Origin: Ralstonia sp. NFACC01
GTDB taxonomy: Bacteria; Pseudomonadota; Gammaproteobacteria; Burkholderiales; Burkholderiaceae
NCBI RefSeq assembly: GCF_900115545.1
Contig: NZ_FOWV01000010.1
Span: forward strand, 95,838-159,837
Direction: 5' to 3'
Length of the DNA stretch: 64,000 bases
The notes under the pieces were generated by a model. That model was not told the origin of the DNA and ran no database searches. It saw only the letters and a program-made list of their open reading frames with translations. The translations under genes and the position numbers were made by a program. Shown one piece after another: positions 29,497 to 41,338 of this stretch (positions within the stretch are counted from its first letter, which is position 1; every line of letters starts with the position of its first letter).

Positions 29497-29808
29497 TTAC
29501 TGCAGCTTGATCTCGACGTCCACGCCAGCCGGCAGATCCAGCTTCATCAGCGCATCGACGGTCTTGTCCGTCGGATCGACGATGTCCATCAGGCGCTGGT
29601 GCGTACGGATCTCGAACTGGTCGCGGCTGGTCTTGTTAACGTGCGGCGAACGCAGAACGTCGAAACGCTGGATGCGGGTCGGCAGGGGCACCGGGCCCTT
29701 GACGATCGCGCCGGTGCGCTTGGCGGTTTCAACGATTTCAGCGGCCGACTGGTCGATCAGGCGATAGTCGAAAGCCTTCAGGCGGATACGGATCTTCTGA
29801 TTCTGCAT
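29497..29808 (-). CDS. rpsJ: 30S ribosomal protein S10 (NusE)
   Basis: S10 (103 residues) is a 30S head protein and, as NusE, a partner of NusG and NusB in transcription-translation coupling and antitermination. Parts: [42 protein letters not shown]. Here it is the last gene of the str-type unit (after tuf) and is cut off from rplC by a terminator, unlike the E. coli S10 operon that it leads. Confidence 0.97.
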   Translation of the reverse strand: MQNQKIRIRLKAFDYRLIDQSAAEIVETAKRTGAIVKGPVPLPTRIQRFDVLRSPHVNKTSRDQFEIRTHQRLMDIVDPTDKTVDALMKLDLPAGVDVEIKLQ

Positions 29809-29915
29809 GATGTTTCCTTAAAGAGCATGGCGGCCGGGCCGCCGGTAGATTGAAAGAGCGATGCAACAAGCGATGCGCCGCACCCCTTACGAGGAACAGC
29901 GCATCGATCCGCCTT

Positions 29916-31124
<1,209 letters not shown>

Positions 31125-31207
31125 GTCAGCTCCTCAATTCGGAATCGGCTAATTACTAGATTTGGATGCGGGCAGCACGCACACGCGCGCCGCCCAAAAC
31201 ACGTTGA

Positions 31208-33334
<2,127 letters not shown>

Positions 33335-33448
33335 GGTTAATCCTCAGATTCGTCAACGGGGCGCCGGCCCACGGCCAAGCGCCCCTAATACAAATGGGCG
33401 AGATGTGCGCACACAGCCCGCCCAGCAACCAACAACGTCTCGCGTCGC

Positions 33449-33919
33449 TTAGAAGCGGAAGTGCGAGAACGCCTTGTTGGCTTCAGCCATGCGGTGCACT
33501 TCGTCGCGCTTCTTCATGGCGCCGCCGCGGCCTTCCGACGCTTCGAGCAGCTCACCAGCCAGACGCAGGGCCATCGACTTCTCGCTGCGCTTCTTCGCAG
33601 CTTCCCGCAGCCAACGCATCGCCAATGCCAGACGACGCGACGGCCGGACTTCGACCGGCACCTGATAGTTGGCGCCACCAACACGACGGCTCTTCACTTC
33701 GACCACCGGCTTGATGTTGCCGATAGCCAGCGTGAACACCTCGATCGGCGCCTTGCCTGCTTTCTTCTCGATCTGGTCGAACGCACCGTAGACGATACGT
33801 TCAGCCACCGACTTCTTGCCGTCCAGCATCAGGACGTTCATGAACTTGGCGACTTCCACATTGCCGAACTTCGGGTCCGGCAGAATTTCCCGCTTGGGGA
33901 CTTCACGACGACGTGGCAT
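33449..33919 (-). CDS. rpsG: 30S ribosomal protein S7
   Basis: S7 (156 residues) starts assembly of the 30S head and contacts E-site tRNA. It begins [19 protein letters not shown] and contains KARR-like basic helices and [16 protein letters not shown]. In E. coli S7 represses its own operon by binding the rpsL-rpsG spacer. Here that spacer is 186 nt and contains paired segments (TGCGGTC/GACCGCA), but no S7 site was proven. Confidence 0.98.
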   Translation of the reverse strand: MPRRREVPKREILPDPKFGNVEVAKFMNVLMLDGKKSVAERIVYGAFDQIEKKAGKAPIEVFTLAIGNIKPVVEVKSRRVGGANYQVPVEVRPSRRLALAMRWLREAAKKRSEKSMALRLAGELLEASEGRGGAMKKRDEVHRMAEANKAFSHFRF

Positions 33920-34105
33920 CTTCTTTCCTTCTCTGTTCAGTTGAGAACCGCTTCGGTTCTCCGGCCACCAACTAGCTTGTCTTCCAACAATCTGAGCCGG
34001 GTGACCACTTACTCGACGGTGCCAGTGCGGTCAAAAAACGCACCGTTGTACCGCCTGCTCATGACAAGACCGTGACCGCAAATGCGGCGCGATCTCACTG
34101 ACGAC

Positions 34106-34483
34106 TTAAGCCGCCTTCGGACGCTTCGCGCCGTACTTCGAACGCGCTTGCTTACGGTCCTTGACGCCTTGCAGGTCAAGGGAGCCGCGCACGATGTGGT
34201 AACGCACACCCGGCAAGTCCTTCACACGGCCGCCGCGGATCAGCACGACGCTGTGTTCTTGCAGGTTGTGGCCTTCACCGCCGATGTACGAAATGACTTC
34301 GAAACCGTTGGTCAGGCGCACCTTGGCGACCTTACGCAGTGCCGAGTTCGGCTTCTTCGGCGTCGTGGTGTACACGCGGGTGCACACGCCGCGACGCTGT
34401 GGGCAGTTCTCAAGTGCCGGGCTCTTGCTCTTCAGCTTTTCCGAGACGCGGGGCTTGCGAACCAGTTGATTGATGGTTGGCAT
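34106..34483 (-). CDS. rpsL: 30S ribosomal protein S12
   Basis: S12 (125 residues) monitors decoding at the A site. The streptomycin-relevant lysines are wild type, Lys43 ([11 protein letters not shown]) and Lys88 ([13 protein letters not shown]), so no target-based streptomycin resistance is expected. It is the first gene of the str operon and has a long, structured leader of about 230 nt. Confidence 0.98.
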   Translation of the reverse strand: MPTINQLVRKPRVSEKLKSKSPALENCPQRRGVCTRVYTTTPKKPNSALRKVAKVRLTNGFEVISYIGGEGHNLQEHSVVLIRGGRVKDLPGVRYHIVRGSLDLQGVKDRKQARSKYGAKRPKAA

Positions 34484-34517
34484 TGTTCAATCCAGCTTGG
34501 TTTTTGAAAAATCGCCG

Positions 34518-34551
34518 GTTCACATAACGTGAACGCCTCATTTGTGAGGCG
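34518..34551 (-). promoter_or_regulatory. Two tandem hairpins in the rpsL leader
   Basis: On the minus strand CGCCTCA-CAAA-TGAGGCG is directly followed by GTTCAC-GTTAT-GTGAAC and then CGGCGATTTTTC. They lie about 35-70 nt upstream of the rpsL start, within the leader. They could form an attenuator or protect the 5' region. The rest of 34484-34781 holds the promoter but no gene. Confidence 0.5.
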
Positions 34552-34719
34552 GACGGCGCAATCGGGTTTTATGGAAGTGGCGAGCAGAACGCTCTGAAGG
34601 GAGGACCTGCGGGAACAGATCAAGACCAAAGAGCGCGAGCCCGTCTGGTTCAGATGTCTTGCACAGCGCTTTGCCGGGCATGGACGCGCGAAACCAGAAG
34701 CCAAAAACTCGAATCTGGC

Positions 34720-34748
34720 ACTATAGCGGCCCGCCTTGCAAGCGTCAA
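34720..34748 (-). promoter_or_regulatory. Strong sigma-70-type promoter of the str operon
   Basis: On the minus strand TTGACG (34748-34743) and TATAGT (34725-34720) are separated by exactly 17 nt, very close to consensus. It would start transcription near 34713, giving a leader of about 230 nt before rpsL. It lies between the MFS gene stop (34782) and rpsL. Confidence 0.85.
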
Positions 34749-34781
34749 GCGCGCCGCCTCTCTGGCGACGCGCGCAGGCAA

Positions 34782-36041
34782 TCAGCAGCGGCGCGGTGTG
34801 GCGCCGATGGCACGCGAAGCACGCGCAGGCCAAACAAAGACGAGTGCGGCCGTCGCCACAAACCCAAGCGCCAGAACGGATACGCCGATCCAGCCCGCGC
34901 TCGCCCAAGCCACGCCGGCCAGTCCACCGCCTGCAGCTGCACCAAAGAAGAACGCGCCGGTGTACAGACCATTCACGCGCCCGCGAATCTCCGGTGACAG
35001 GGTGTTCACCATGTAGCGGCCGAGCGCCTGGTCGCCGATGGCACCGAAGTCCAGCAACAACGCTGCGGCGGCCAGCATGGTCAACATGACGGGGACGCTC
35101 AAGCCCGGCAGCAGCGCCGAAGCCAGCGCCAACAGCAGACCCGTCGCCGCGCTGCCATGCGCGAGCAGCGTGCCAACGCGCACCAAGCCGCGATCGGCCA
35201 GCCGTCCGGCGATGGGTGCCGCCACGACGCCGGCCGCGCCGCACAGCGCAAAGATGCCGATGCCGTTCTGGGTAAGGAGGAACGGCGCTGCCGCCAGCCG
35301 CAATGCAACAGCGGTCCAGAACAGCGTGAAGGCCGCCATCAGCAAAGCTTGCGTGGCGGCGCGGCGACGCAATACCGGTTCGCTGCGCAGAAGATGGCCA
35401 TACGACTTGAGCAGCGCGCCGTACGACAGCGCACGCGGCGGCACGAAGGTCGGCATCACGCGCGGCAGAAGGACGGCCAGCACGGCAATCGCCACCGCAG
35501 ATGCGCCGTAGAACGCGCGCCAGCCCCATTGCGCCGCGATCAGGCTGGCCGCCGGGCGTGACAGCAGGATGCCCAGGTTCAGGCCGATCATGATGTCGCC
35601 GAGCACGCGGCCGCGCCGGTGGTCTGCGGCGAGGCGCCCCGCCAGCGCGATCAGCATCTGAATGACCGTCGACGTCAGGCCAATGGCAAAGGCGGCCAGC
35701 ATCAGCACTTGGCCGCTCTGCGCAACCGTGGTCAGCGCCAGCGAAGCCACCGCGCCCCAAAGCGTGCGCGAGGCGAGCGCGCGGTTGTCCTGCAGATCGG
35801 TCAGCGGCATCAGCAGCAACAGGCCGATGCCGTAGCCGACGAGCGTGGCGGTCACCAGCAGCCCGGTGGCGGCCGTGGTCCAACCGATGCTCGCAGCGAT
35901 CTCGGCAACGAGCGGCTGGATGCCGAACAGGTTGATGACGATGAGCCCGACGGCGGCGGCAAACAACGGTGTGGCGCCGCGGGGCAGCCGGTCGGCAACT
36001 GGCGGGTTGGACACGGTAACGGCAGGAGCTTCGGTAGTCAT
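34782..36041 (-). CDS. MFS transporter
   Basis: This 419-residue membrane protein has about 12 hydrophobic segments and major-facilitator signs, for example the loop GYGIGLLLLMPLTDLQDNRAL after segment 2 and the basic GRLAADHRRGRVLG. It looks like a drug/proton antiporter-type efflux protein; the substrate cannot be read from sequence. It is divergent from a LysR regulator (36141), with 99 nt between the starts, the usual sign that LysR controls it. Confidence 0.88.
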   Translation of the reverse strand: MTTEAPAVTVSNPPVADRLPRGATPLFAAAVGLIVINLFGIQPLVAEIAASIGWTTAATGLLVTATLVGYGIGLLLLMPLTDLQDNRALASRTLWGAVASLALTTVAQSGQVLMLAAFAIGLTSTVIQMLIALAGRLAADHRRGRVLGDIMIGLNLGILLSRPAASLIAAQWGWRAFYGASAVAIAVLAVLLPRVMPTFVPPRALSYGALLKSYGHLLRSEPVLRRRAATQALLMAAFTLFWTAVALRLAAAPFLLTQNGIGIFALCGAAGVVAAPIAGRLADRGLVRVGTLLAHGSAATGLLLALASALLPGLSVPVMLTMLAAAALLLDFGAIGDQALGRYMVNTLSPEIRGRVNGLYTGAFFFGAAAGGGLAGVAWASAGWIGVSVLALGFVATAALVFVWPARASRAIGATPRRC

Positions 36042-36140
36042 GATGAACAGGGCGAGGGATGGGAGCGCCCATCGTAGCCAGCCGATTCGCGCAGATTAAG
36101 GTAGCCTCTGGCGCAATATTGTTTCCGCAAGTGCGCAAAT

Positions 36141-37061
36141 ATGGATCGACTCTCTGACGTGATGATCTTCGTGCAGGTGGTGGAGCGCGGTAGCTTGTCG
36201 GCGGCGGCAGATGCAATGGGCATGTCGCGCGGTGTGATCAGCAAGGCGCTGGCGCGGCTGGAGGCTCGGCTTCAGACACGTCTGCTGCAACGGACAACGC
36301 GGCGCCTGTCGCTCACCGAAGCGGGCGCGGCGTTCTTCGAGAAAAGCCGCGAGGGTCTGGCGCTCGTCGATGCTGCGGAGCAGGCCGTGAGCGCCTTGCG
36401 CGATGAGGCGCGCGGCACGTTGCGGGTGTCGGCGCCGGCCTCGTTTGCGGTGACATTGCTGGCACCGCTGCTGGGCGCATTCCAGGCGCGCTACCCCGCC
36501 GTGCAGATCGATCTGGACATGAACGATCGCTACGCGGATCTTGTCGCCGGGCGCATCGACGTGGCGATCCGCATCGGCATGCTGGAGGATTCTTCGCTGG
36601 TGGCGCGGCGACTGGCGAGTTGCGCGCACGCCATCTACGGCTCGCCGTCGTATTTTCGCGAGCGGGGGATTCCGCAATCGCCGGAGGATTTGCGCAATCA
36701 CAACTGCCTCGTCTACGCCAATTACGACGGACCGCACGACTGGGTGCTGACGGACGCAGCCGGCCAGCGCCATATCGCTCATGTAAATGGCTCGATGCTG
36801 GCCAACAACAGCCTCGTGCTGCGCGAGGCAGCGCGTTCAGGGCTGGGCGTGTCGCTGGGGCCGGCGTATCTCGTGCGCGACGATATTGCCGCCGGCCGGC
36901 TGCAGGCGGTGCTGACGAACTACACAGCGCGCGAGGTGCCCCTGCACGCCGTGTTCACGCAGCGCGTGCATCTGCTGCCGAAGGTACGGGCGTTTGTCGA
37001 TTTCCTGAGTGACCATATCCGCAGCAGCGGCGTGATGGGTCCATTGCCGCCGTCCGCTTAA
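36141..37061 (+). CDS. LysR-family transcriptional regulator
   Basis: This 306-residue regulator has an N-terminal winged helix-turn-helix (residues 1-60: [20 protein letters not shown], then [33 protein letters not shown]). A periplasmic-binding-protein-like effector domain follows (about 90-300). It belongs to the CrgA/AaeR-like LysR group by overall look. It probably controls the divergent MFS gene; the spacer has AT-rich T-N11-A-like sequence around 36110-36135 but no clear operator. Its TAA overlaps the recQ stop by two bases on the opposite strand. Confidence 0.9.
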   Translation: MDRLSDVMIFVQVVERGSLSAAADAMGMSRGVISKALARLEARLQTRLLQRTTRRLSLTEAGAAFFEKSREGLALVDAAEQAVSALRDEARGTLRVSAPASFAVTLLAPLLGAFQARYPAVQIDLDMNDRYADLVAGRIDVAIRIGMLEDSSLVARRLASCAHAIYGSPSYFRERGIPQSPEDLRNHNCLVYANYDGPHDWVLTDAAGQRHIAHVNGSMLANNSLVLREAARSGLGVSLGPAYLVRDDIAAGRLQAVLTNYTAREVPLHAVFTQRVHLLPKVRAFVDFLSDHIRSSGVMGPLPPSA

Positions 37062-38971
37062 GCCTGCTCGCGGCATTTCTCCAGCACGTCGAGCAGCGCC
37101 TGGCCGTAGCGGTCCAGTTTTGCCATGCCAATGCCCGGCAGCTCGCCGAGCGCCTCGCGCGAATCCGGATCGGTCTCGGCAATGCGCGCGAGTGTGGCGT
37201 CGTGAAAAATCACATATGCGGGCACGCTGTGCTCACGCGCGGCCTGCGTACGCCAGGCCCGCAACGCCTGCCAACGCACCTGCGCCTCGGCGGAAAGCTC
37301 AGCGGCCGGATCGGCGCGACGCTCCTTCTTCGTCGACGATGACGACGCGCCGCGCACCTTCTCGGCCTGACGGCGCAGGATCACCGACTGCGCGCCCTTG
37401 AGCACGGGGCGCGCGGCGTCGGTCAGGATGAGCGCGCCGTGGCCGCCGTGATCCACTGCAAACAAACCCTGCGCGACCAGCTGTCGGAACACGCCGCGCC
37501 ACGCGGCTTCTGACAAATCGCTGCCGATGCCGAAGGTGGAGAGCGTCTCGTGGTGCCACTGTTTGATGCGCTCGGTCGCATTGCCGCGCAGGATATCGAT
37601 GAGCTGGCCAGCGCCAAAGCTCACGCGACTGGCCTGCTGCACGCGGTATGCGCAGGACAGCGCCATCTGCGCCTCACGCGTGGCGTCCCAGGTTTGCGGC
37701 GGCGTCAGGCAGGTATCGCAGTTGCCGCACGGCTGGCTGCTTTCACCAAAGTACGCGAGCAGCGCCACACGGCGGCAGCTTGCGGCTTCGCACAGGCCGA
37801 GCAGCGCTTCGAGCTTGGCGGTTGATACGCGCTTGTGCGCATCGTCCGCGTCGGACTCGTCGATCATGCGGCGCTGCTGCACGACGTCGGCCAGGCCATA
37901 TGCCATCCACGCGTTGGCCGGCATGCCGTCGCGGCCAGCGCGACCGGTTTCCTGGTAATAGCCTTCCAGGCTCTTCGGCAAATCCAGATGCGCAACGAAA
38001 CGCACGTCGGGCTTGTCGATGCCCATGCCAAAAGCGATGGTCGCCACCATCACGACGCCCTCCTCCTTGCGGAAGATCGCCTGATGGCGGGCGCGCACTT
38101 CAGAGTCCATCCCGGCGTGATACGGCAGCGCGCGGATGCCCTGCTCGGCAAGCCACTGCGCGGTCTCTTCCACCTTCTTGCGCGACAGGCAGTAGACGAT
38201 GCCGGCGTCGCAGGTGTCGCCGTCCATGTGTTCGGCACGGATGAAGCGCAGCAGTTGCTGACGCGCGCTGTCCTTCTCGACGATGGTGTAGCGGATGTTC
38301 GGGCGGTCGAAGCTGGAGAGGAAAACGCGCGCGTCGGTCAACGCCAGCCGTTCGACGATCTCGTCACGCGTGACGGCGTCGGCCGTGGCGGTGAGCGCAA
38401 TGCGCGGCACGTGCGGGAAGCGCTCGTGCAGCACAGAAAGCTGGATGTATTCCGGCCGGAAATCGTGCCCCCATTGCGACACGCAGTGCGCTTCGTCGAT
38501 AGCGAACAGGCCGATGCGCGATCGCTCAAGCAAGTCGAGGAAGCGCGGCGTCATCAGCCGCTCGGGCGCGACATAGACGAGATCCAGCCGGCCTGCCGCC
38601 AGATCCCGCTCGACCTGCGCGGCCTCGGCGCCCGTCAGCGCGGAGTTGAGATACGCGGCGCGCACGCCGGCCTCTTCCAACGCCGCCACCTGATCCTGCA
38701 TCAGCGCGATCAGCGGCGACACGACGATGCCGGCGCCCTGCCCGCGCCGGTGCCGCACGAGCGCCGGAATCTGGTAGCAGAGGGATTTGCCGCCGCCGGT
38801 GGGCATCAGCACGAGGCAATCGCCGCCGTCTGCCACATGGGTGACGATCTCCGCCTGCGGGCCGCGGAAGGCGCTGTAGCCGAACACATCGTGCAGCACC
38901 GCATGCGTGGCGGCGGCGGTGTCTTCGGGCAGCGCCTGCAGCGCGTGGTCTATGGCGGGGGAGTCGTACAT
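37058..38971 (-). CDS. recQ: ATP-dependent DNA helicase RecQ
   Basis: RecQ (637 residues from ATG at 38971) is a 3'-5' helicase in recombination and fork repair. In order: Walker [19 protein letters not shown] box with [17 protein letters not shown], motif [20 protein letters not shown] and [10 protein letters not shown]. Next come the zinc-binding cysteines (CEAASC...CGNC) and the RQC winged helix, and a C-terminal HRDC domain ([22 protein letters not shown]). The frame is open for 85 more codons upstream, but those are low-complexity and not family-like. Confidence 0.96.
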   Translation of the reverse strand: MYDSPAIDHALQALPEDTAAATHAVLHDVFGYSAFRGPQAEIVTHVADGGDCLVLMPTGGGKSLCYQIPALVRHRRGQGAGIVVSPLIALMQDQVAALEEAGVRAAYLNSALTGAEAAQVERDLAAGRLDLVYVAPERLMTPRFLDLLERSRIGLFAIDEAHCVSQWGHDFRPEYIQLSVLHERFPHVPRIALTATADAVTRDEIVERLALTDARVFLSSFDRPNIRYTIVEKDSARQQLLRFIRAEHMDGDTCDAGIVYCLSRKKVEETAQWLAEQGIRALPYHAGMDSEVRARHQAIFRKEEGVVMVATIAFGMGIDKPDVRFVAHLDLPKSLEGYYQETGRAGRDGMPANAWMAYGLADVVQQRRMIDESDADDAHKRVSTAKLEALLGLCEAASCRRVALLAYFGESSQPCGNCDTCLTPPQTWDATREAQMALSCAYRVQQASRVSFGAGQLIDILRGNATERIKQWHHETLSTFGIGSDLSEAAWRGVFRQLVAQGLFAVDHGGHGALILTDAARPVLKGAQSVILRRQAEKVRGASSSSTKKERRADPAAELSAEAQVRWQALRAWRTQAAREHSVPAYVIFHDATLARIAETDPDSREALGELPGIGMAKLDRYGQALLDVLEKCREQA

Positions 38972-39083
38972 CGGGGCGGCGGGTGCGCGCGGTGTCACGC
39001 GCGGGCTGGGCGAAACCGCTATTGTGACAAACCCCGCCGAGGGGTGGTCAATCAGGACAGTCGGATTGTCGGAAACGCCGCGA

Positions 39084-39674
39084 TCAGACCTTGCGCGCAA
39101 CGATGCGATGGATCGTGCGCCCCGACGACTGACTGACAGCCGCTTCGTCGAAAACCAGCTCGGTGCCGGCCAGCGCCTCGCGCACGGGCGCCGCATCGAA
39201 CGACGTGAACAACCGGCCGCGCCCATCGCGCTGATCAGCCTCAGGCGTGACGCGCCAGCTCAGGTACAGCGTGCCCTCCGGGCGCAGCAGCGACACCAGG
39301 CGCTCCACCGACGCACCAATCTGTTCGGGCGGCAAATGCATGATGACGGTCTCGCAGATGACGTTGTCGAACGCGCCTTCGGCAATGCCGACCAATTCGG
39401 GCAAGAGCGCTTGCCGGAACGACAGCCCCGGATATTGCTCGCGTGCCGCTTCCAGCAGCGCGGCAGACGCGTCGTAACCGACCGCCGGATAACCGTTGGC
39501 ATTGAGCCACGCCACCTCGCGCCCTGCGCCGCAGCCGATGTCGGCGGTGGCGCCGCCTGCCTTGAACTCGCGGCGCAGCAGCGCGTACAGATCTTCAGGC
39601 GCAGGCTGGTCGCGCCACTCCTGCGCGAAGGTTTCGGCGAGCGCGTCGTAGGCGGCAACGGTCTGCGTGTCCAT
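39084..39674 (-). CDS. Class I SAM-dependent methyltransferase
   Basis: This 196-residue protein has SAM-binding motif [17 protein letters not shown] (about residues 42-56), an acidic residue at the end of strand 2 (GYDAS) and the motif II/III region [17 protein letters not shown], then [12 protein letters not shown]. The substrate is unknown. It starts 7 nt after the last alpha-2-macroglobulin-operon gene on the same strand, so it is probably co-transcribed with it; this may be incidental. Confidence 0.85.
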   Translation of the reverse strand: MDTQTVAAYDALAETFAQEWRDQPAPEDLYALLRREFKAGGATADIGCGAGREVAWLNANGYPAVGYDASAALLEAAREQYPGLSFRQALLPELVGIAEGAFDNVICETVIMHLPPEQIGASVERLVSLLRPEGTLYLSWRVTPEADQRDGRGRLFTSFDAAPVREALAGTELVFDEAAVSQSSGRTIHRIVARKV

Positions 39675-39681
39675 GGAGATC

Positions 39682-40524
39682 CTATTTCATTGTGAAACTG
39701 CGTAGCAGCGTCAGATCGCCGGCCTTGCGCATCGGCACGACAAACGTCTGCTGGCGCTCGGATGGCGTGTTCTCGTCGGTGATGATGGTGACGGTGGCGG
39801 TCGTGATCGCGCTGCGGTCATTGCCGCTGCCGTAGTAATTCACATAGACGAGATACGTGCCGGGCACGGGGGCCGGGTTCGAATAGATTTCCGGACCATA
39901 GCCGGTGGTGACGTCCACGTCGAGCGCGCCGCCGTTTTCGACCACGCGGTTGCCGTACCAGGCGTGCTGTCCGTCGGGCGAAATGACATGCAGGTCGAGA
40001 TCGGTGCCGTCGGTGTCCCACGACAGGACCACGCGCAAACGCGGACGCTGCTTGCCGGAGTAGCTGTCGTAGAACTGCACGCGCTTGGCGTCGCCGCGCG
40101 CGCTGCGCACCTCGACGCTGTTGCTGCCCGCGCCAAATGCGTACGGACGCGAAAACGTGCCGTCGGCCTCGATGCGTTGCGGCATGGCCACGCCGTTGAC
40201 GATCAGCGTACCGACCGACGAGCCGTCGGCGCCACGGCGGCGGCGCGGCTTGTTTTCGTCGGTTGCTGCGGCCGCCTTCGGCTGGTTGCGGATGCGCCCG
40301 GCGATCATCGACGCGATGCCCTGCCCTTGCGGCGTCGACACCGACACCGCCGGGTAATGCACGTCCTGCGTGTAGCGGGATTCGTCGCCAGCCGAATTGC
40401 GCAAGCCGTTGAGCGGCGCGGTGATCTCGATATTCCCGGCGTCGGTTTGCGCAAGCACGCCGCCAGCGGCCGCAAACGTGGCCAGTGCAATGGCAGCGGC
40501 GAGACGGAAAGTGGAAGGCATCAT
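39682..40524 (-). CDS. yfaP: YfaP-like DUF2135 secreted protein, copy 2
   Basis: This 280-residue exported protein has a signal peptide (FRLAAAIALATFAAAGGVLAQ). A DUF2135 core lies in its C-terminal half, with VVLSWDTDGTDLDLHVISPDG and GGALDVDVTTGYGPEIY, then GTYLVYVNYYGSGN. A family role is not established; the beta-rich repeat looks like an adhesion or binding domain. It is homologous to the gene directly upstream (40535-41338), a tandem duplication. Start ATG at 40524 is used; GTG at 40533 is possible. Confidence 0.82.
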   Translation of the reverse strand: MMPSTFRLAAAIALATFAAAGGVLAQTDAGNIEITAPLNGLRNSAGDESRYTQDVHYPAVSVSTPQGQGIASMIAGRIRNQPKAAAATDENKPRRRRGADGSSVGTLIVNGVAMPQRIEADGTFSRPYAFGAGSNSVEVRSARGDAKRVQFYDSYSGKQRPRLRVVLSWDTDGTDLDLHVISPDGQHAWYGNRVVENGGALDVDVTTGYGPEIYSNPAPVPGTYLVYVNYYGSGNDRSAITTATVTIITDENTPSERQQTFVVPMRKAGDLTLLRSFTMK

Positions 40525-40534
40525 GTGCGTCACG

Positions 40535-41338
40535 TCAGAAGCGGATCGATTTCATCAGCGCCAGCTCGCCGATCTTGCGCAGCGGCACGCTGACGAACTC
40601 GCGCCGCTCGTTGGGCGTGTTCTCGTTATAGATCAGCGTCAGTTGCGCGGTGATGAGATCGCGGTCGTGCGCCTTTTCGTCGAAGTTGTAGCCGCCGGCG
40701 TTGAAGTTGCCCCAGTAGTTCACGTAGAACAGCCACACGCCAGGACGCGGCGCGGCGGTCGAGAAGATCTCCGGGCCGGCGCCGTCGACGCTGTCCACGT
40801 CGAGCCCGCCGCCGTCGGACAGCAGCGGCTGCGCCCAGAACGCATGATCGCCAATCGGCGAAACGACATGCATGTCGACCTCGGCGCGCGGGTCGTCCCA
40901 CGTGAGGATGGCGCGCAGCTTGGCCGACGTCTTGGTGGTGTCGGCCTCGTAGAACTGCAGGCGTTGGCGCGACTGGCCGTCGGGGCTGACGATTTCGACG
41001 CTGTTCGAGCCCGGGCCGAACGCCCACGGGCGCGCGAAGCGGCCTTCGCCATCGCCATACAGCGGCATCGCGTTACCGTTGACGACGAGCACTGGCGGGC
41101 GGCGCTGCTTGCCGGCCGCGCGAATGCGTCCGGCGATGAGCGTGCGGTACTTTTGCGCGCCGCGGTCCACGGGCGGTTTTGGATACGCCGCGGTGTATTG
41201 CTCCAGCTCGTTGGTCAGCTTGCTGTTGCGCCAGCCGCCGATCGGTCCTTCCAGATCAGCCACCGGCTCAGCCAGCGCCGAAGCGGCCAGCAGCACCGCA
41301 ACAGTGCCCAGCGCCAAGCGCGTCATCCCACTCTTCAC
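40535..41338 (-). CDS. yfaP: YfaP-like DUF2135 secreted protein, copy 1
   Basis: This 267-residue exported protein has a signal peptide (MKSGMTRLALGTVAVLLAAS) and a DUF2135 domain (ILTWDDPRAEVDMHVVSPIG, GGGLDVDSVDGAGPEIF, GVWLFYVNYWGNFN). The start is GTG at 41338: GGAGGG lies 6 nt upstream and the codon overlaps the yfaQ stop by 4 nt, implying coupling. ATG at 41326 is the alternative. It shares its layout with the next gene but the sequences differ widely, so the duplication is old. Confidence 0.82.
   Translation of the reverse strand: MKSGMTRLALGTVAVLLAASALAEPVADLEGPIGGWRNSKLTNELEQYTAAYPKPPVDRGAQKYRTLIAGRIRAAGKQRRPPVLVVNGNAMPLYGDGEGRFARPWAFGPGSNSVEIVSPDGQSRQRLQFYEADTTKTSAKLRAILTWDDPRAEVDMHVVSPIGDHAFWAQPLLSDGGGLDVDSVDGAGPEIFSTAAPRPGVWLFYVNYWGNFNAGGYNFDEKAHDRDLITAQLTLIYNENTPNERREFVSVPLRKIGELALMKSIRF

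Noticed and set aside
34432..36216. Minus-strand 594-codon frame overlapping the MFS gene and rpsL
   Set aside because: It is out of frame with the transporter and cuts through the str promoter and rpsL. It has no membrane segments and a random Arg-rich composition.
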